From positions 1-64,000 of the forward strand of contig JAPYKE020000276.1 of the NCBI GenBank assembly GCA_028554795.2: a stretch of DNA of 64,000 nt. Reading direction: 5' to 3'. Shown here in pieces: positions 22,048 to 32,100 of this stretch. Within the stretch, counting starts at the first letter, position 1. Every line of letters begins with the position of its first letter. The notes under the pieces were generated by a model. It was not told where the DNA came from and ran no database searches. It saw only the letters and a program-made list of their open reading frames with translations. This stretch comes from Sinohyriopsis cumingii (lineage: Eukaryota; Mollusca; Bivalvia; Unionida; Unionidae). The translations under genes and the position numbers were made by a program.

Positions 22048-22562
22048 TTAATAAGTCAGCCACTCTTCGCTGATGATACTTTGGATGGAGCGAAATGGTG
22101 GTTTGGAAACGGTGTTACGTGTCCGATGTGCCACGGGAGTAGAAGTCGAAGGTAGTGGTGGTGGTAATGGGATGGCTTGGGTCTTGACTGTGTTTGAAAG
22201 ACTTATCGTACCTCTTCTTCCTCAGGCATTCGTGGGGCTGCGTCTGTCTTGACCCCTGGGGGTGGTGGGGGTGATAGTAATGGACTTTTCATCAAGGCCT
22301 TAAAATCTTTCAGAGTGGTTAGAGGTGTTTCGTCTAAAGCTTTCTGGTGAAAGAGTTTCAGTCGTTGCAAGAGTTGACCGTACGTTTGCGATTTTTCTGT
22401 TTCGGACAAATCGTTGCGATCCATCAGCGATTGCAATTCGTGTTGTATCTGGGACATCTCGGTCAAATTCGGATTTGGAGGCAAATGTGGGGTCCGTTTA
22501 TCTTGCCAACGATGGTACTCCATCTTTCTTTGTAAGGCACTAGAGCCAGTTTTCGTCCTTCT
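22048..22562 (-). pseudogene. Pre-integrase linker protein, 5'-truncated copy A
   Basis: Homologue of B 38301-38924. The conserved helix region MEYHRWQDKRTPHLPPNPNL and LQHELQSLMDRNDLSETEK is present. Homology to B and C ends a few codons upstream at about 22562, which is the truncation point of element A. The C-terminal part is out of frame. Function unknown. Confidence 0.7.
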
Positions 22563-23672
22563 GTTCACGTACCAGGAAAAATAGGACGTATGAGAACCCT
22601 AATATTAGTAATAAAAAGTAGTTTCACACAATAACAGGGTACATTTTCCCCACAGCAATATTCAGATTGGTCTGGTATATTAAGTTTCAAACGTTTAGTG
22701 AAATAAATAACTTGACCAGATACTGCCCCCAACATAGAAACAGATGGATAAAAACAATTATATTAAATGAAAACAACAGGCTAATGTGATCTGCCTTCTT
22801 ATCGACGTTAAGTATTAAATACGAAAAAATTATTTTGGTTTTTCTTTAAATTATTTTTTGCATAATATATGTTTCTAACACATTAGCAATATTGTCTTCC
22901 TTTGATACGATGTTAGTTTATACTCTAATCAAATGTAAACGAAGCCAATAGTTTGAATTTATCAATGTGAAACAACTAGAATGTAGGCTTTATTGAAGAA
23001 GTTAACTCTGCCTAGTTAGGAATAACGCGCACGAGTCGACTGGACGCTAAGAAGTGAACACGCAGGATCGATTTGTAATGAAGCAAGGAAGAAAACTATC
23101 TTTCACTGTTTGATTATATTTTATTTTTTTGTTGTTGTTGAAATTTTGAGAGGCTCCTTCAGAGTGTGATGCCCTAAGCTGTAGCTTTTTAGCTTATGCC
23201 TAAATTCGGCCCTGCATTTAATATTCTCAGCCACCAGTCATCATCATCTGGAATTTGCAAGCACTACATGAACATTTTTGCACACTACACCAGCGGTGGT
23301 TACTGATGAAGTCCTCCTGATTCGATTACAGACTGTTACAAGGGTCTACTGTTCGTACTTTATGTGTCATAACCTGGCACACATCTCTTTCTGATGATCT
23401 GGGGACAATGACTGTAAACTGGTCTCGAGTTTCACAATCAACTAGTATCCGACCATCTGCTGCGCTCGCTCACTTGCTAGACGGAAGTGGACGCGCTTTC
23501 TGCATTGACTGACACGTGAAACAAGGTCAAAGATGCTCAGACTGGACATTGTTAAATGGGGTCCATTGTTCATACTTTATGAGATATAATTACCCAGATG
23601 GAAATCGCATTGAAATTAATTGATATGTTAGATAAGATAGTCGATAAGATTGAGAATCCCATAAACATGAGT

Positions 23673-23836
23673 ATTGCACAGCTCATTAAACTCTGTGACG
23701 TAATGAGTTACACTGAAAACAAGGTTACAACAGCTCATTACACTCTGTGACGCAATAAGTTACACTGAAAACAAGGTTACAACAGCTCATTACACTCTGT
23801 GACGCAATAAGTTACACTGAAAACAAGGTTACAACA
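23673..23836. repeat. Minisatellite, about 50-bp unit, three copies
   Basis: Tandem copies of a unit containing cagctcattacactctgtga, then cgcaataagttacactgaaa and acaaggtta. The second and third copies are almost identical; the first is diverged. Confidence 0.85.
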
Positions 23837-24504
23837 ACTAAATTTAATGCAACAACAAAATGGGATAACGGATGGGTTCAGAGCATTCAAGGAAAAACTC
23901 TTTAAATGACTGGATACCTTGGCACCTGCACATAGGGGTGGGAGGGGCACTTGCCACCCCCATCCCTACCACCCCCCCATTTCACGCCTAAACATGTTTT
24001 GTCCTACATCCGTAAGACTTAATAGCTGACCACTACATGTTACATGTTTGTAAACCCCCCCCCCAAAAAAAAAAAAAATATATATAAAATATTCTTCGGG
24101 CGCCCCTGTTCCGAATGAACATTTTGTTTTGCTCAGTTTCTCTGTTGCGTTTCTATCATACTAAAATGCTCATCATAAATAGTCAGACAGCCCTCTTCTG
24201 AAAATGAGCGGGTCACAAAAGAACACGTGTACAACTGTATGCATACGAGTATTATATTATTTTTGAAACGCTCATGTACTTAAAACTGTATGTAACATAC
24301 GTAACTAAACAAACTCTCTCTCTCTCTCTCTCTATCACACAAACACACGCTGAAGACAGACTTGATAAAGCCCTCAAGGTGAAAGCAAACCATGAGCTTA
24401 TCTTTATGGGTCATGTAACTAGAACTTGACAGTACAATGTATATATAGCGATCGTCCCTAATACTAAGTTTAGAGCATTCATACCTATCATGCCCATGGG
24501 TTTA

Positions 24505-24552
24505 ACATTATTTTTTAGCACATGACAAGGCTATACATGGTGGCCAGTATAT
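24505..24552 (-). mobile_element. SINE 3' fragment
   Basis: Plus-strand aaggctatacatggtggcca and neighbouring ttagcacatgac match the distal part of the SINE near 8680-8710. No A or B box is present, so this is a fragment. Confidence 0.5.
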
Positions 24553-25211
24553 TTGCAAGTAAGAGTATTTTGTACCGTGGTCCATTTCGATTAATAATCG
24601 TATATGTAGTATAATATACAGCACTCAGAAACAATTTTTCGAACGAAAAAATCAATTATTTAGGTAAACTGCATGAAGATTTTAAAGTAATAACCTATCC
24701 AAGTGATCGTACACCTCTTAATTGTTAAGTAATTCGTTTAACCAATCCAACATTTCAAGGTTGTGTCATATTTGTCCAGGCGAGTCTCTTAAAACAGTGG
24801 GCGGACCTAGCAATGGGGGAAGGATTAAACAGGGGATACCCGTTGTCTATGGGATGGGGCCGGAATCTCATGTGTGTTAAGCTTTTCCAGGGCATAATTC
24901 TAACCATCTAACTGTAAAGAAACCTTACTCTTGGAGACGCACCACTTGTTTCACGCTTATTTTTAGAGTGGAGAGTGTCTGCTCAGCCCCATCACCCCTC
25001 AGGATCAGCGCCTGTAAAATAGGTCACATCACTAGTAGCATTAGTAGTAGTAGTTGTTGTTGTTACTGTTGTAGTGGTGTTGCTTATACTAATGCTGTTG
25101 GTAATATTCCTGGTGGTAAAAGTGTTCACTGTCACAGAAGCAGTAGTGATAGTGTATTAACTCTTGTTCCTAATGAAGAACAAACTAGTTTCATTTTGAA
25201 GGTTCACTTAC

Positions 25212-25377
25212 CTGTTCTGGTTTTCAGCGACACTATCCACTTATTATCCGTAACTGCAACAGCAGATTGGGGGTTAAATTCCTTCACACTCTCCAGTATA
25301 TCATGTGTGGCTAAATATGGGGGTGTATCCTCAAGGGCCACGCAAAAAGGGCCCCGGTCGGAAAGGTTATAGCTCAT
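25212..25377 (-). CDS. Possible first coding exon of an unidentified gene
   Basis: From an ATG at 25377 the frame reads MSYNLSDRGPFCVALEDTPP and ends LKTRTG directly at a strong donor, CAG|GTAAGT (intron start 25211). The peptide looks globular, ending with an AVTDNKWIVSLKTRTG stretch reminiscent of RNA-binding ORF1/gag-like proteins of retroelements. That resemblance is weak. No downstream exon was recognised. Confidence 0.4.
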
Positions 25378-25786
25378 TTTCAGAACAATCCCTTGATGAT
25401 TTAAAGCAGACTGCGTCACATTGATTGTATGTGACTGGTATCTCTATCGAACTAAGATTGGGTGAGGAAATATATTATCTTTTCTTCGAAGTAAAATCGA
25501 AAGTTGAATTTTTCCTTTAATATAAGATTTATTTTTATTTTTATTATTTATTTAGGATTTGCGTACAATTTCATGGTACACAGCAACGATATCTTAGTTC
25601 ACGATAGAGAGCCATTTCTTTCTAATTAACTTCCGTGTAATTCAAAGGTCTTTGTAGTACTTGTTTCAACATGTGACTTTAACTTATTATCTTCCTCATT
25701 GGTAACTTATTGTCGGAGAGCTTGTTTGCAAAAGCGGAGTGGTTTTTATAGTTGTTATTATTGCACGTCAAATCGTTCAAGATGAA

Positions 25787-26070
25787 TGAGTTGGAGTAAT
25801 CGTATTGTGAGCTTGGAGAATCGTAGGGTGAGTTTGGAAAGATTGTAGGGTGAGCTAAGTAATCGTAGGGTGGACTGGAGCAGTCGTAAGGTGAGCTAGT
25901 GCAATCGTAAGGTGAGCTTGGAGAGTTAGTAGGAGAGAGTAATCGTAGGGTGGATTGGAGCAGTCGTAAGGTGAGCTGGTGCAATCGTAAGGTGAGCTTG
26001 GAGAGTTTATAGGATGAACTGTAGTAATCGTAGGGTGAGCTGGAGTAATCGTAGGGTGAGCAGTAGAAAA
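25787..26070 (-). repeat. Minisatellite with CACCCTACGATT unit (minus orientation)
   Basis: About a dozen degenerate units of 23-25 bases read here as gtagggtgagctggagtaatc variants. The reverse complement matches the array at 49575-49885, and the homology continues into flanking DNA (tcattcatcttgaacgattt versus tcatccattttgaacgaatt). The frame across it is repeat translation. Confidence 0.85.
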
Positions 26071-26454
26071 CGTTCACAATGGAAACAATACCGTTTGGAG
26101 TTTAAATTAATCTCTCTTTGTGACTTCCGGTCCTGCATTAATCGTGCTTTGTGATTGAGTTGAAAGAACATGTTTCCTTCAATGAATAATTATGGAGATG
26201 AAACTGACGACTTCTTAATAGACCTCGATTATTGTCTGTAAAATATTAATAGATTTTTTTGACGCAAGATTTGTTAAGAATCAAATACCAGATTAGAAAA
26301 CTGGAAGACTACATTATGTTATTAACTGTCATCTAGTTGCAAGAAGTGTTACACATTTTACAGGAACTTGACTATTCCATACCCGGAATAATTTCAGGTC
26401 TGTAAAATCTGCTAAATATTTCACAGAGGCAATCGTTTTCGTATGAATGCCATT

Positions 26455-26827
26455 TGAGGAGAGAACTCGATATCGTCGACCCCACGTTATAGTGTTTCCT
26501 TCGATCAAATAGAATCATTAGGTGAAACTGGCATGACATGGGACAGAATTGCCTCATGTCTGTCAGTTAGTATCTCAACTTTATATAGGAGAAGGACAGA
26601 ACTGAATTAACCGGACATTGACGGACATAAATGACCGTAACCTTGACAGGCAAGTTTGTGATATATTGCATAGTACGCCTAACGTTGGCGAATCCTATAT
26701 GAAAGGAAGCCATCCGGGGCATGGCATACATATTCAGAGATGGCGTTTGCGAGAAAGTAATCAAAGAATTGATCCAGTGGGAAGAGCCATGAGAAGGAAG
26801 GACTGTATAAAAAGGAGAATATATAAT
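26455..26827 (+). pseudogene. Integrase-core (DDE) gene, 5' part, interrupted by Polinton B
   Basis: Two frames read as a helix-turn-helix (TWDRIASCLSVSISTLYRRR) and then NLDRQVCDILHSTPNVGESY, GIHIQRWRLRES and VDPVGRA-like IDPVGRAMRRK, ending RRIYN. This is the N-terminal part of a widespread metazoan single-copy-or-repeat integrase-core protein. The reading frame stops at codons TAT AAT, which are exactly the duplicated target site of Polinton B, and resumes at 47134. A shift near 26600 shows the gene was already decaying or has decayed since. Confidence 0.75.
26822..26827 (+). repeat. Target site duplication, left copy (TATAAT)
   Basis: TATAAT immediately left of the AGTAGTGAAG terminus; the identical hexamer follows the right terminus at 47134-47139. 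Six-base duplications are characteristic of Polinton insertion. Confidence 0.95.
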
Positions 26828-27207
26828 AGTAGTGAAGTGGGGCACTATAGGGTCTATGGAAATTAGTATTAAAAACACCCCTGGGTCAATATAGGGTCTA
26901 TGTAAATTTAACATGGAGAAAAACCCTGGGTCAATATAGGGTCTATGAGGAATTAGCATTACAGACTTCCCTGGGTCTGTATAGGGTCTATGTAAATTTA
27001 ACATGGAGAAAAACCCTGGGTCAATATAGGGTCTATGTAAATTTAACATGGGAATCTGGGAACTGTTGAGCGTCAAATGGAACAGGGTCGGGACCCTATT
27101 TTAATACGGTCCCGACCTAATGGGTCTATGGAAATGGAACAGGGGTAGGCAATTGAAAGTCTATCTCTTTTCGAGAGATTGGAGTGGCCCTGAAAAGGGC
27201 CTTTGGA
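26828..27207 (+). repeat. Left terminal inverted repeat of Polinton B
   Basis: Starts AGTAGTGAAGTGGGGCAC and is the near-perfect reverse complement of 46754-47133. The outer 230 bases are degenerate tandem units (gggtcaatatagggtctatg, aatttaacatgg). The inner part holds a histone-type stem-loop and its downstream box, pointing outward. Confidence 0.95.
27186..27201 (-). terminator. Histone-type 3' stem-loop inside left TIR
   Basis: Minus strand CCAAAGGCCCTTTTCAGGGCC followed by ACTCCA and then ATCTCTCGAAAAGAGATAG (27162-27180). The stem is perfect and the 5' flank CCAAA is the canonical histone one. It lies 45 bases past the stop of the outward-reading gene at 27246-27455. Confidence 0.85.
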
Positions 27208-27245
27208 TTTATGTTAATATGCCCTTAACATAAAGGGCATCTGCG

Positions 27246-27455
27246 TCATCTTCTTGTCCTCAAGCTGCGTCTTACTGCAGGGCCATAAATCAGAGTCCTC
27301 TTGAGGCATCCTTGTCTCTCCGCATACACTCTTCGTATCCACAGACTGGTGACTGACCTGTGGACAACTGTCCACTTGGATCGGACATACATTAGTATGT
27401 CCGTCCTGAACATCATCGAAAAAACAAGGGTGGAAGATTCGACTGTGGTCCACAT
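27246..27455 (-). CDS. Small outward-facing terminal gene of Polinton B
   Basis: First ATG downstream of a TATA-like TATAAAT (27501-27507, minus) opens a 69-aa frame starting MWTTVESSTLVFSMMFRTDI, with a basic C-terminus (RRSLRTRR). An overlapping frame (27214-27483) with Cys, His and acidic residues lacks an ATG near the cap site and is the alternative reading. Gene reality is supported by a TATA on one side and the histone-type stem-loop just after the stop. No family recognised. Confidence 0.5.
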   Translation of the reverse strand: MWTTVESSTLVFSMMFRTDILMYVRSKWTVVHRSVTSLWIRRVYAERQGCLKRTLIYGPAVRRSLRTRR

Positions 27456-27500
27456 CTTGAGGCGCCGAGAACAGGTGAATCAATGCAGTGAACTGCGCTT

Positions 27501-27507
27501 ATTTATA
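27501..27507 (-). promoter_or_regulatory. TATA-like box of the terminal gene
   Basis: Minus strand CCCCTATAAATAAGCGC, about 45 bases before the ATG at 27455. It is one half of a divergent promoter shared with the gene at 27676. Confidence 0.6.
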
Positions 27508-27605
27508 GGGGGAGGAAGGATTGAAACGGATTGAGTTCATTGACCAATCCAAACACGCGTTACAAAATTCAGTCAGACCGCATCCAATCCGAAGAGAGCA
27601 GTCTG

Positions 27606-27627
27606 TGACGTCACGTGGTCTATATAG
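27606..27627 (+). promoter_or_regulatory. CRE palindrome, E-box and TATA of ORF at 27676
   Basis: TGACGTCA (27606-27613), the full CREB/ATF site, overlaps CACGTG (27612-27617), an E-box, and is followed by TCTATATAG (27619-27627) about 50 bases before the ATG. The motif match is exact; use by host factors is inferred. Confidence 0.6.
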
Positions 27628-27675
27628 ATTCGCTAGCGCCTGTGCGCTGTCAATCCATGTGACAGTTATTTCAAC

Positions 27676-28167
27676 ATGACGGAAACTCAGAAAACGACCA
27701 ATTGGGGTGCACCAGCAGTGGAGACCGCCCAAGGGAACCCGGACTTACTTTCAGAAGAGGTGAATTGGGATTTTGTGGATTTTTTTACCTCGCAAGAATT
27801 TGTTCCGGAACCTTCGTCACCTTCTTCATTAACACACGTGGAGAATTTTAGACAGAGACAGAAAGAAGAAATGGAGAAATTTATACAACAGCAAAAGGAA
27901 GCGGAACAAGCTTTTCTTCTACAGCAACAGCAGCAAGAAGAAGAGGTAAGAAAAAAAAAACAAGAAGAAGAAGAAGCATCAGCAGCAAAGAAACAAGGGT
28001 GTGAAAATCAAACGGTCACGGTACTGTTAGACATTTTAGCGGAGTTAAGAAGTGTAAAACAAATGTATCAGACTTCTTTATCACGACCGAAGAGAATACG
28101 ACCTTCCCGAGCTAAACACTCCAGCCCTGTGACTAAGCCTACCGTACCACCCTTAGTGATTTCAACC

Positions 28168-28215
<48 letters not shown>

Positions 28216-28284
28216 ACAGTACGCAGTCCAGAAGTAGGCCTTGGCCGTGGCAAAGGCTTAAGACAGTTAAAGTTGATTGCTTAA
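27676..28284 (+). CDS. Coiled-coil protein with poly-Ser tract
   Basis: Open 202-aa frame from a good ATG. The N-terminus is acidic (NWDFVDFF, EPSSPSS). Residues about 55-110 form a Gln/Glu/Lys coiled coil, a short hydrophobic helix (VTVLLDILAELRSVKQMY) follows, then a basic stretch (RPKRIRPSRAK), a poly-Ser run coded by (ATC/TCA)n repeats and a Gly/Arg tail. No homologue in the visible parts of A or C. It is the first plus-strand gene of the element and ends 21 bases before a histone-type stem-loop. An acidic-plus-basic layout could suit a regulatory protein, but this is speculation. Confidence 0.7.
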
Positions 28285-28305
28285 ACTCACCCCTACACCA
28301 AAAAA

Positions 28306-28321
28306 GGCCCTTTTCAGGGCC
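28306..28321 (+). terminator. Histone-type 3' stem-loop (gene 27676-28284)
   Basis: AAAGGCCCTTTTCAGGGCC followed by exact ACCCA and, about 14 bases after the stem, GAAAAGAGATAG. This is the closest match in the window to the histone mRNA 3' consensus and is outside the terminal repeat. Confidence 0.9.
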
Positions 28322-28481
28322 ACCCACGTCTCTCGAAAAGAGATAGACTTTCAATTGCCAACATCGATTAAAACTCAAAAAAAAAAAACATTGTACCCCT
28401 ATAGTACATGTGTATGAGTGTGTGAGTGTACGTTCTTATTTTAAAATCAAAACCCAAAGACACTTACCTTTTTATACCTAA

Positions 28482-28487
28482 TTTATT
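28482..28487 (-). terminator. Poly(A) signal of zinc-knuckle gene
   Basis: Minus-strand AATAAA about 26 bases past the stop at 28513. The zinc-knuckle gene therefore uses ordinary polyadenylation, in contrast to its neighbour with the stem-loop. Confidence 0.65.
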
Positions 28488-28512
28488 CTTTTATAAATAT
28501 TTACAATCCAAT

Positions 28513-29016
28513 TCACAATTCACAACAGAGCACTTTAAAAAGTTCACAGACTTCTTTTGTCTCATTGTTTAGTCTCTGTTTTTTGAATTTCTTCACCGTC
28601 ACAGTCTTTTCCTCCTCTTCCTCCTCACTTTCTTCCCTTCTTCTTTTCTTCTCCTGTTTCTTTTTCTTCACCTGTCTGCTTTCTTCCTCCTTTTCTTCTT
28701 CCTCTTCTTCCTCTGAAGAATCCCTCTCTTCTTCTGACTCCTCTTGTTTCTTTTTTGGGCAATCTGGAGACCAATGTCCTTTTTCTTGACAATAATAACA
28801 GGTATCTTGACTTTTGTCTTTTCTAACCCCTTTTTTTCTTTTTTGACGGTCTGGACACTCTGAAGACCAATGCCCTTTCTTCTGACAGATATAGCAAGTA
28901 TCTTCACTTTTATCTCGCAAGGAAGGAGAGTAGTCTGTCGGCTGGTCTGAAGAGAATTTTCTAATGACCCCTCGCAAAGCTCTGATGAAACGTTCGATTT
29001 GTGTAGTCTCTTCCAT
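28513..29016 (-). CDS. CCHC zinc-knuckle, acidic-tailed protein
   Basis: From the ATG at 29016 (an upstream in-frame GTG is ignored) a 167-aa open frame starts MEETTQIERFIRALRGVIRK. Two perfect CX2CX4HX4C knuckles follow, CYICQKKGHWSSEC and CYYCQEKGHWSPDC, typical of nucleic-acid binding in retroviral nucleocapsid and cellular RNA-binding proteins. The second half is a Glu/Lys-rich low-complexity tail. A TATATAAAAG box lies about 60 bases upstream and an AATAAA downstream. It is transcribed away from the polymerase gene. Likely single-strand nucleic-acid binding; possibly captured from a retroelement. Confidence 0.75.
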   Translation of the reverse strand: MEETTQIERFIRALRGVIRKFSSDQPTDYSPSLRDKSEDTCYICQKKGHWSSECPDRQKRKKGVRKDKSQDTCYYCQEKGHWSPDCPKKKQEESEEERDSSEEEEEEEKEEESRQVKKKKQEKKRRREESEEEEEEKTVTVKKFKKQRLNNETKEVCELFKVLCCEL

Positions 29017-29070
29017 CGTTGTGCTCGGTTTGAGAGTGAAATGAATAGTGAAAGGACAAGACACACACCC

Positions 29071-29080
29071 TTTTATATAC
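29071..29080 (-). promoter_or_regulatory. TATA box of zinc-knuckle gene
   Basis: Minus-strand GTATATAAAA about 55-65 bases before the ATG at 29016, in the 134-base divergent gap shared with the polymerase gene. Confidence 0.65.
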
Positions 29081-29150
29081 GCTGGTCTGCCATGACTATA
29101 AATTAGTCCATGGTGTTTAAATTTTAGTCATTTGACTTTTTGCAGTCAAG

Positions 29151-32100
29151 ATGAAACGATCCAATTCATTTAAGAAGAAAGAAGAAAGTGAGAGGCAGAA
29201 ACGTGATCTATCCTCTCGTACCAGAGCTGAAGTATTGGCACAAATTCATGCCAGTGATTTTGAAGAGGACATGAGTGAACCTGAATTCAAACCCAGAGAG
29301 TCTGCCTCTAAACAAAGTTCACCACCCTTAGTCAACCCTGAAAAGTACTATCACATTCGAGAGACAGAAAAGCGCTCCTCTAGAAAATTTAGAACCACGG
29401 CTTACACCTTCACGGTGAAGTTTACAAATTTCAAGTCCGACGTACCGTTAGAGAAAGCAGAAGGGTTCATCACCAAGATGTGGGATTCTTTGCTTACCAT
29501 ACTCAAGCGACAATCTCAAGCCAAAGAAGACGATCGCTTGAGACTTTCCATACAACACGACGGCTTGAAATCCCCTGTTTGGATCGAGTTTAGTAGCCCT
29601 GCAGAATTGACCGCTTCCAAAGTCATGGACAAAATTCAACACGTACAACAATCCAATGACCAGTTTGACATCACCGACGGAAAAGCCACACTGTTTATGA
29701 CCCACGTGTCTCCTCCTCAAGGGACTGGACGCAAAAAGATGTTATTGGTGAACGACCTTCGCAGCATTAAGCGTAGCCTCGTCCAAACTCACAACCCTCA
29801 AGACCAGATGTGTTTAGCCAGGGCTATCATGGTGGGACGAACCTATGCCAACAAGAACGACACGGTAGAATGGAAAAGAGACTGGGAGAACATTCGACAA
29901 TCGGACCGAGCCAATCAACGAAGTGAAGCAGAACTCCTGTTACAACAAGCTGGCCTGTCCACAGACACACCCTGTGGCATTCCTGAGATGCAAACATTGC
30001 AAGATATTTTAGCTCCACGCTATACCTTGAAAGTGCACCCTCAAGAAATGCGTGGGCCTCTGTTGTTTCGAGGGAAAGACTTCAAGGATGGAAAATACAT
30101 TCATGTCTATCATCACGATGACCATTTCGATACCATTACCACTATCACCGGATTCCTAGGATATGTTTATTATTGCGAGAAATGTGACTATGGCTATAAC
30201 AATCGAGAGCAACACAAGCATTGTGGATCGAAATGCTCAGCATGTTTGGCCTCTCCACCCTGTCTGAGCGAAGGGCAAGAATCAGTGCATTGTTCAACTT
30301 GTCAGCGCACGTTTGTCAGCCCTGCCTGTTACCAACAACATTTGAAGACGCAAGGTTCACAGAAGAAATGTGCTTGTCAGCTCCTGAGATTGTGCCCTAT
30401 GTGTGGCCAAGGCATACGTACCAATAATGCCAAGGCACACGTATGTTCAGGAAAGAAAAAATAACACATTTGTCACCACATCGTGGACTTGGAACATCAA
30501 TGCTACGTGCAAAAATACCAATCCCAACCAGAGAAAGAGGATGGACACAATAAGAAAGGCAATTTCATCTTTTTCGATTTCGAATGCATGCAAGAGACCG
30601 GTATTTACATTCCTAATTTCTGCGTTGCTCATCAAGCGTGCGAAAAGTGCATTCAAGAACCTATCTTGAGTCATTGCCCTCACTGCAGCAAGATTCCTGG
30701 AGGACGTGAAAAAATCTTTCGGGGACCGAACACGCTAGCCGATTTCGCCCGATGGGTCTTAGACCCCATCGACAAGACGTGGAGCCAAGAGGACATCGAA
30801 CGTTACGAGATTGTCATCGTCATGCCACGGTGATGGCTCTAACAATTTCTCCGGATACGATGGACAGTTTCTTTTGAGATACTATACGGAACAAAGCACC
30901 GAGCGTCCTAAAGTCACTTTGAACGGAGCCAAAGTCATTTTCATGCAAGTGGGACAAGTACAGTTTAAAGATTCGATGAGTTACTTGGCCATGCCTTTGA
31001 GTCGAATGCCTAAAACGTTTGGAATGACAGAAATGGCTAAAGGGTACTTTCCACACTTTTTCAATACGGAAGCCAATCAACACACAGTTCTACCCCATTT
31101 GCCTGAGGCTCACTATTACGACCACGACAACATGCGTACCGAACAACGAGAAGATTTCTACGCTTGGTACCAGGCTCACGCCTCCGATCCTTTCGACTTT
31201 CAGGAAGAAATGTTAAAGTATTGTCGTTCCGACGTGGACATTTTACGGCGTTGCTGTGGAAAATTTCGAGAACTGTTCATGGAACACGGAGGGGTCGATC
31301 CTTTAAAAGAAGCTTGCACCATTGCCAAAGCGTGTTCCTTAGTGTACAGACAACGATTCATGCCTGAAAACACTGTGGCTGTCATCAGTCCTCAAACGAC
31401 CAACTATGTCAAACGTCAATACTCGGTCAAAGCCCTACGCTGGTTACATTACTTGTGCGACAAGGAAGACAAGTGGATTCAGCATGCCCGCAACGGAAGG
31501 GGCGAAAAGACAATCGGAACGCATTCGGTCGATGGGTGGGACTTAGAAAACCCCAAGATCGTGTACGAGTTTAACGGTTGCTTATTTCACGGATGTCCCG
31601 TCTGTTACCCTGACCGCGGCACTAAAAATCAGTTTTTACAACGAACCATGGAAGATTTGTACCAGGCCACTTGTCAGCGACGCCTAAAGTTAGAACAGGA
31701 AGGATACCAAGTGGTGGAAATGTGGGAACACGAATACGATCACCGTATGAAAACCGATCCCGAGTTTAAACGCCTCGTGGAAAGCTACCAGTTCATGGAC
31801 CCCCTGAACCCGAGGGATAGTTTGTACGGAGGAAGGACCAATGCCACCTGTTTGCTGTACCAAGCCGACGAAGAGAAAGGAGAAGAAATCAAATACTTGG
31901 ACGTGTGTTCGCTGTATCCCTACGTGTGCAAATATTGTCGCTTTCCTGTAGGGCACCCGCAATTGTTCACGGAACACATCGACCTGAAAAACATTCGACA
32001 ATACGAAGGCTTGATCAGTGCAAAGTTTTGCCTCCCACGGACTTGTAACATCCCGTCTTACCTCACCATTGTCAAGGAAAACTGATGTTTCCTTTGTGCC

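Larger units (their letters stand above)
12679..22562 (-). mobile_element. Polinton A, truncated, minus strand
   Basis: From the left edge the element shows its 3' terminal repeat, an array of four small cassette genes, protease, 160-aa protein, major capsid, pVI-like, penton, membrane protein, integrase and part of the linker protein, all on the minus strand. Homology to copies B and C stops near 22562, inside the 5' end of the linker gene, so core protein, ATPase, polymerase and the other terminus are absent. The left terminus starts AGTAATATGGG, matching the AGTAGTGAA starts of B and C. No second target duplication could be found. Several genes carry stops or shifts; the pVI-like gene and one cassette gene are open. 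Confidence 0.85.
22563..25211. other. Host intergenic DNA, no gene seen
   Basis: AT-rich with a minisatellite (23673-23836), C/A homopolymer runs near 24053-24080, a (CT)n tract at about 24316-24335 and a SINE fragment at about 24505-24552. The frame at 24968-25372 (plus) is opposite a likelier minus-strand exon and is ignored. Confidence 0.6.

Noticed and set aside
25679..26077. Pro/Ser/Tyr-repeat protein (YDYSSSPYD)
   Set aside because: Reading of the minisatellite; frames differ between the two arrays.
26567..27076. LHRPYIDPG repeat protein in both terminal repeats
   Set aside because: It is the tandem-unit structure of the TIR read as protein; it has no promoter and appears equally at both ends.
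28068..28378. Poly-Asp and poly-Met frames on the minus strand opposite the poly-Ser tract
   Set aside because: They are other-frame readings of the (ATC)n repeat within the plus-strand gene 27676-28284.
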